Origin: Thiosocius sp963719025
GTDB lineage: Bacteria; Pseudomonadota; Gammaproteobacteria; Chromatiales; Chromatiaceae
NCBI GenBank assembly: GCA_963719025.1
Contig: CAVRBK010000058.1
Location: 1-64,000, forward strand
Direction: 5' to 3'
DNA length: 64,000 bases
The notes beneath the pieces were generated by a model that was not told the DNA's origin, searched no databases, and saw only the letters and a list, made by a program, of their open reading frames with translations. Positions 62,711 to 64,000 of this stretch are shown piece by piece. The position numbers and the translations under genes were made by a program. How positions within the stretch are numbered: the first letter of the stretch is position 1; every line of letters begins with the position of its first letter.

Positions 62711-64000
62711 CTACATGATCTTGAACGCACCTGCCTCTGGTGCGGCTTCCGGTGCGGGCAGTGGTTTGCCGCGGTAGTTTGCAACAATGCCGTTGATCCA
62801 GGCGCGCGCCCGTTCGTTCAAGACGAATTCACCGCTCATCGAACGTCCGCGCAGGATCAGTATTCCGAGGTCAGCGCCCTCATAGCGGTAGTCATCGGCT
62901 CCCGTGATGCGGAGGAAGAAGGCCTCTTGTTCGTTGCTCACCGCACGCCGGTGATAATCGAAGCGGCTGAATTCGATCGCACCGCCATCGTTCATTTTCC
63001 AAATGCCGGTTGGCGGCGCATCGGTAACGATGTCGATTTCGTCCCTGGTGTGTTTGATTACCAGCTGACACCAGCTGTCGATGTAATCCGGATCCGACCA
63101 GCGGGCATTCAGGTCCTCGACGTCGAACTCGAAATCCGCGCCGGAGAATTCGAGCAGGTGAAACAGGAATAGTGGTGCGTCGGCATGGGCAAAGGCCGCA
63201 TGATTGGTCATCGAACTCGCACCGGTGACCCTTGGGTTCAACTCGCCGAGGTAGATCTCGCCATTGTCTGTATCGATAAGGTAGTCGAGGTCGAAGTATC
63301 CACGGTAACCCTCTTCGCGCAGTTGTTCGCCGAACTGGAAGGTGTAGTCGCGGGCCTTGTCGCGGATCTCCTGGGTGAACGCACCGGGAAAGATCTCGTT
63401 GCCACACCAGCCTCCACGGTAGGGCGTGAGCTCCTTTGCGCCGACCACCTCGGTTAGCAGCGGGCCAACAATGGTACCCTGGCTAGTCGTGCAGGCCTCC
63501 AACGTGGAGCCACGGCAGTTCAGGCGCTTCATGATTTTCACCTCGGGGTCCGGGGTGATCTCGTCAGCATGCTTGTTCCATTCATCCTCGTTGGAGATGA
63601 AGAAGGTGGTGTGGCCGGAATCGCCAAACGCGGTCTGAATAACAACATCGTCGCTAAGCCCATGCTCGGCACAGATCTGTTTCAGATGCGCGTAGCTCTC
63701 CACTTTGGATAAGGCGTTTGGCGCACTGGGTACGCCGGCTTTGTTTCCGATCCGCACCGTCTCCATCTTGTTATCACAGCGTGAGCGCAGGCTTGCTGGC
63801 GGAAACCAGATCTCGATCCCCAGTTCGCGACAGATTTCCTCCGTGCGCTCATCGAACATCAGGAATACCGCAACCGGGTTCGGACCGAATGATCTGATGT
63901 AGTCGATGACCTCTTTGTGTTCGAGCAGATAATTGTTGATGTCTTCGATGCTCTCAAACTCAGGGTGCGCTATTTCTGCCGGCACAAAGACGTTCGGGTG
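62711..64000 (-). CDS. ATP-grasp family ligase, N-terminus beyond the window
   Basis: At least 424 residues; the frame stays open through the window edge (HPNVFVPAEIAHPEF), so the GTG at 63985 need not be the start. Biotin-carboxylase-like ATP-grasp: LRSRCDNKMETVRIGNKAGVPSAPNAL in the pre-ATP region, VVIQTAFGDSGHTTFFI, LNCRGSTLEACTTSQGTIVGPLL, and metal-binding GYFDLDYLIDTDNGEIYLGELNPRVTG (Asp, Glu, Asn-Pro-Arg). C-terminal 150 residues are specific to the protein and not recognised. Expected to activate a carboxylate as acyl phosphate and join it to an amine; substrates unknown. Confidence 0.88.
   Translation of the reverse strand, partial: HPNVFVPAEIAHPEFESIEDINNYLLEHKEVIDYIRSFGPNPVAVFLMFDERTEEICRELGIEIWFPPASLRSRCDNKMETVRIGNKAGVPSAPNALSKVESYAHLKQICAEHGLSDDVVIQTAFGDSGHTTFFISNEDEWNKHADEITPDPEVKIMKRLNCRGSTLEACTTSQGTIVGPLLTEVVGAKELTPYRGGWCGNEIFPGAFTQEIRDKARDYTFQFGEQLREEGYRGYFDLDYLIDTDNGEIYLGELNPRVTGASSMTNHAAFAHADAPLFLFHLLEFSGADFEFDVEDLNARWSDPDYIDSWCQLVIKHTRDEIDIVTDAPPTGIWKMNDGGAIEFSRFDYHRRAVSNEQEAFFLRITGADDYRYEGADLGILILRGRSMSGEFVLNERARAWINGIVANYRGKPLPAPEAAPEAGAFKIM

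Overview
The window is a chimera of two unlike DNAs. Bases 1 to about 2700 are AT-richer (mid-40s % GC by eye), almost gene-free and look eukaryotic (archaeal less likely). They carry a close tRNA-Phe/tRNA-Tyr pair without encoded CCA; the Tyr tRNA has a short variable arm and a C1:G72 pair, which is not the bacterial form, and a Pol III-like T8 tract follows. From about 2700 onward the DNA is GC-rich, densely coding and clearly gammaproteobacterial. The join falls inside acnB, so the aconitase lacks its N-terminal third.

The bacterial part fits a free-living or associated sulfur-oxidising gammaproteobacterium of Chromatiales-like type (inference): it has a homo-oligomeric ATP sulfurylase (sat), a TauE/SafE-type transporter, sigma-32 promoters on the heat-shock operon, LapAB, LolA, and gene orders shared with Escherichia coli. 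No rRNA, CRISPR array or complete mobile element was seen.

Layout: (i) 2.7-8.3 kb, TCA cycle genes acnB and sucA (no sucB next to it). (ii) 8.3-15.7 kb, small proteins, a U32 peptidase/RlhA-like protein, a TauE/SafE permease, recN and nadK, mostly on the minus strand. (iii) 15.8-22.5 kb, hrcA-grpE-dnaK-dnaJ, dapB and a lipoprotein. (iv) 22.5-31.3 kb, a PEP-CTERM-like protein, mscL, an SDR pair, an orphan fliK, lapA-lapB-pyrF, sat, a Nudix hydrolase and dsbB. (v) 31.3-38.7 kb, a minus-strand accessory block: an unusual radical SAM protein, a transglutaminase-like protein, a Tat-exported aldo/keto reductase, a secretin-N domain protein, a GNAT, RoxA and a DMT permease. (vi) 38.9-46.6 kb, an OmpA/TSP3 protein and the conserved block purB-hflD-mnmA-nudJ-rluE/icd, with two cell-envelope genes inserted. 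(vii) 46.7-58.5 kb, csp/clpS-clpA/infA-bpt-aat/trxB/ald/ftsK-lolA, again close to the E. coli order. (viii) 58.5-64 kb, accessory DNA: a BLUF photoreceptor, a damaged c-type cytochrome gene, an IS21 istB stump, then a nitrilase / C45 acyltransferase / ATP-grasp trio that runs off the window edge.

Many housekeeping genes (acnB, dnaK, dnaJ, lapB, purB, clpS, clpA, U32 and others) carry single-base indels, nearly all +1 insertions, while the protein sequence continues intact in the next frame. Loss of dnaK and clpA by real mutation is unlikely in a living bacterium. The simplest explanation is unpolished long-read sequence; the alternative is bacterial DNA decaying inside a eukaryotic genome, which the eukaryote-like left end makes worth testing. 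The best candidate for an undescribed system is the nitrilase-C45-ATP-grasp cluster at the right end, followed by the radical SAM protein at 31.3-33.1 kb.
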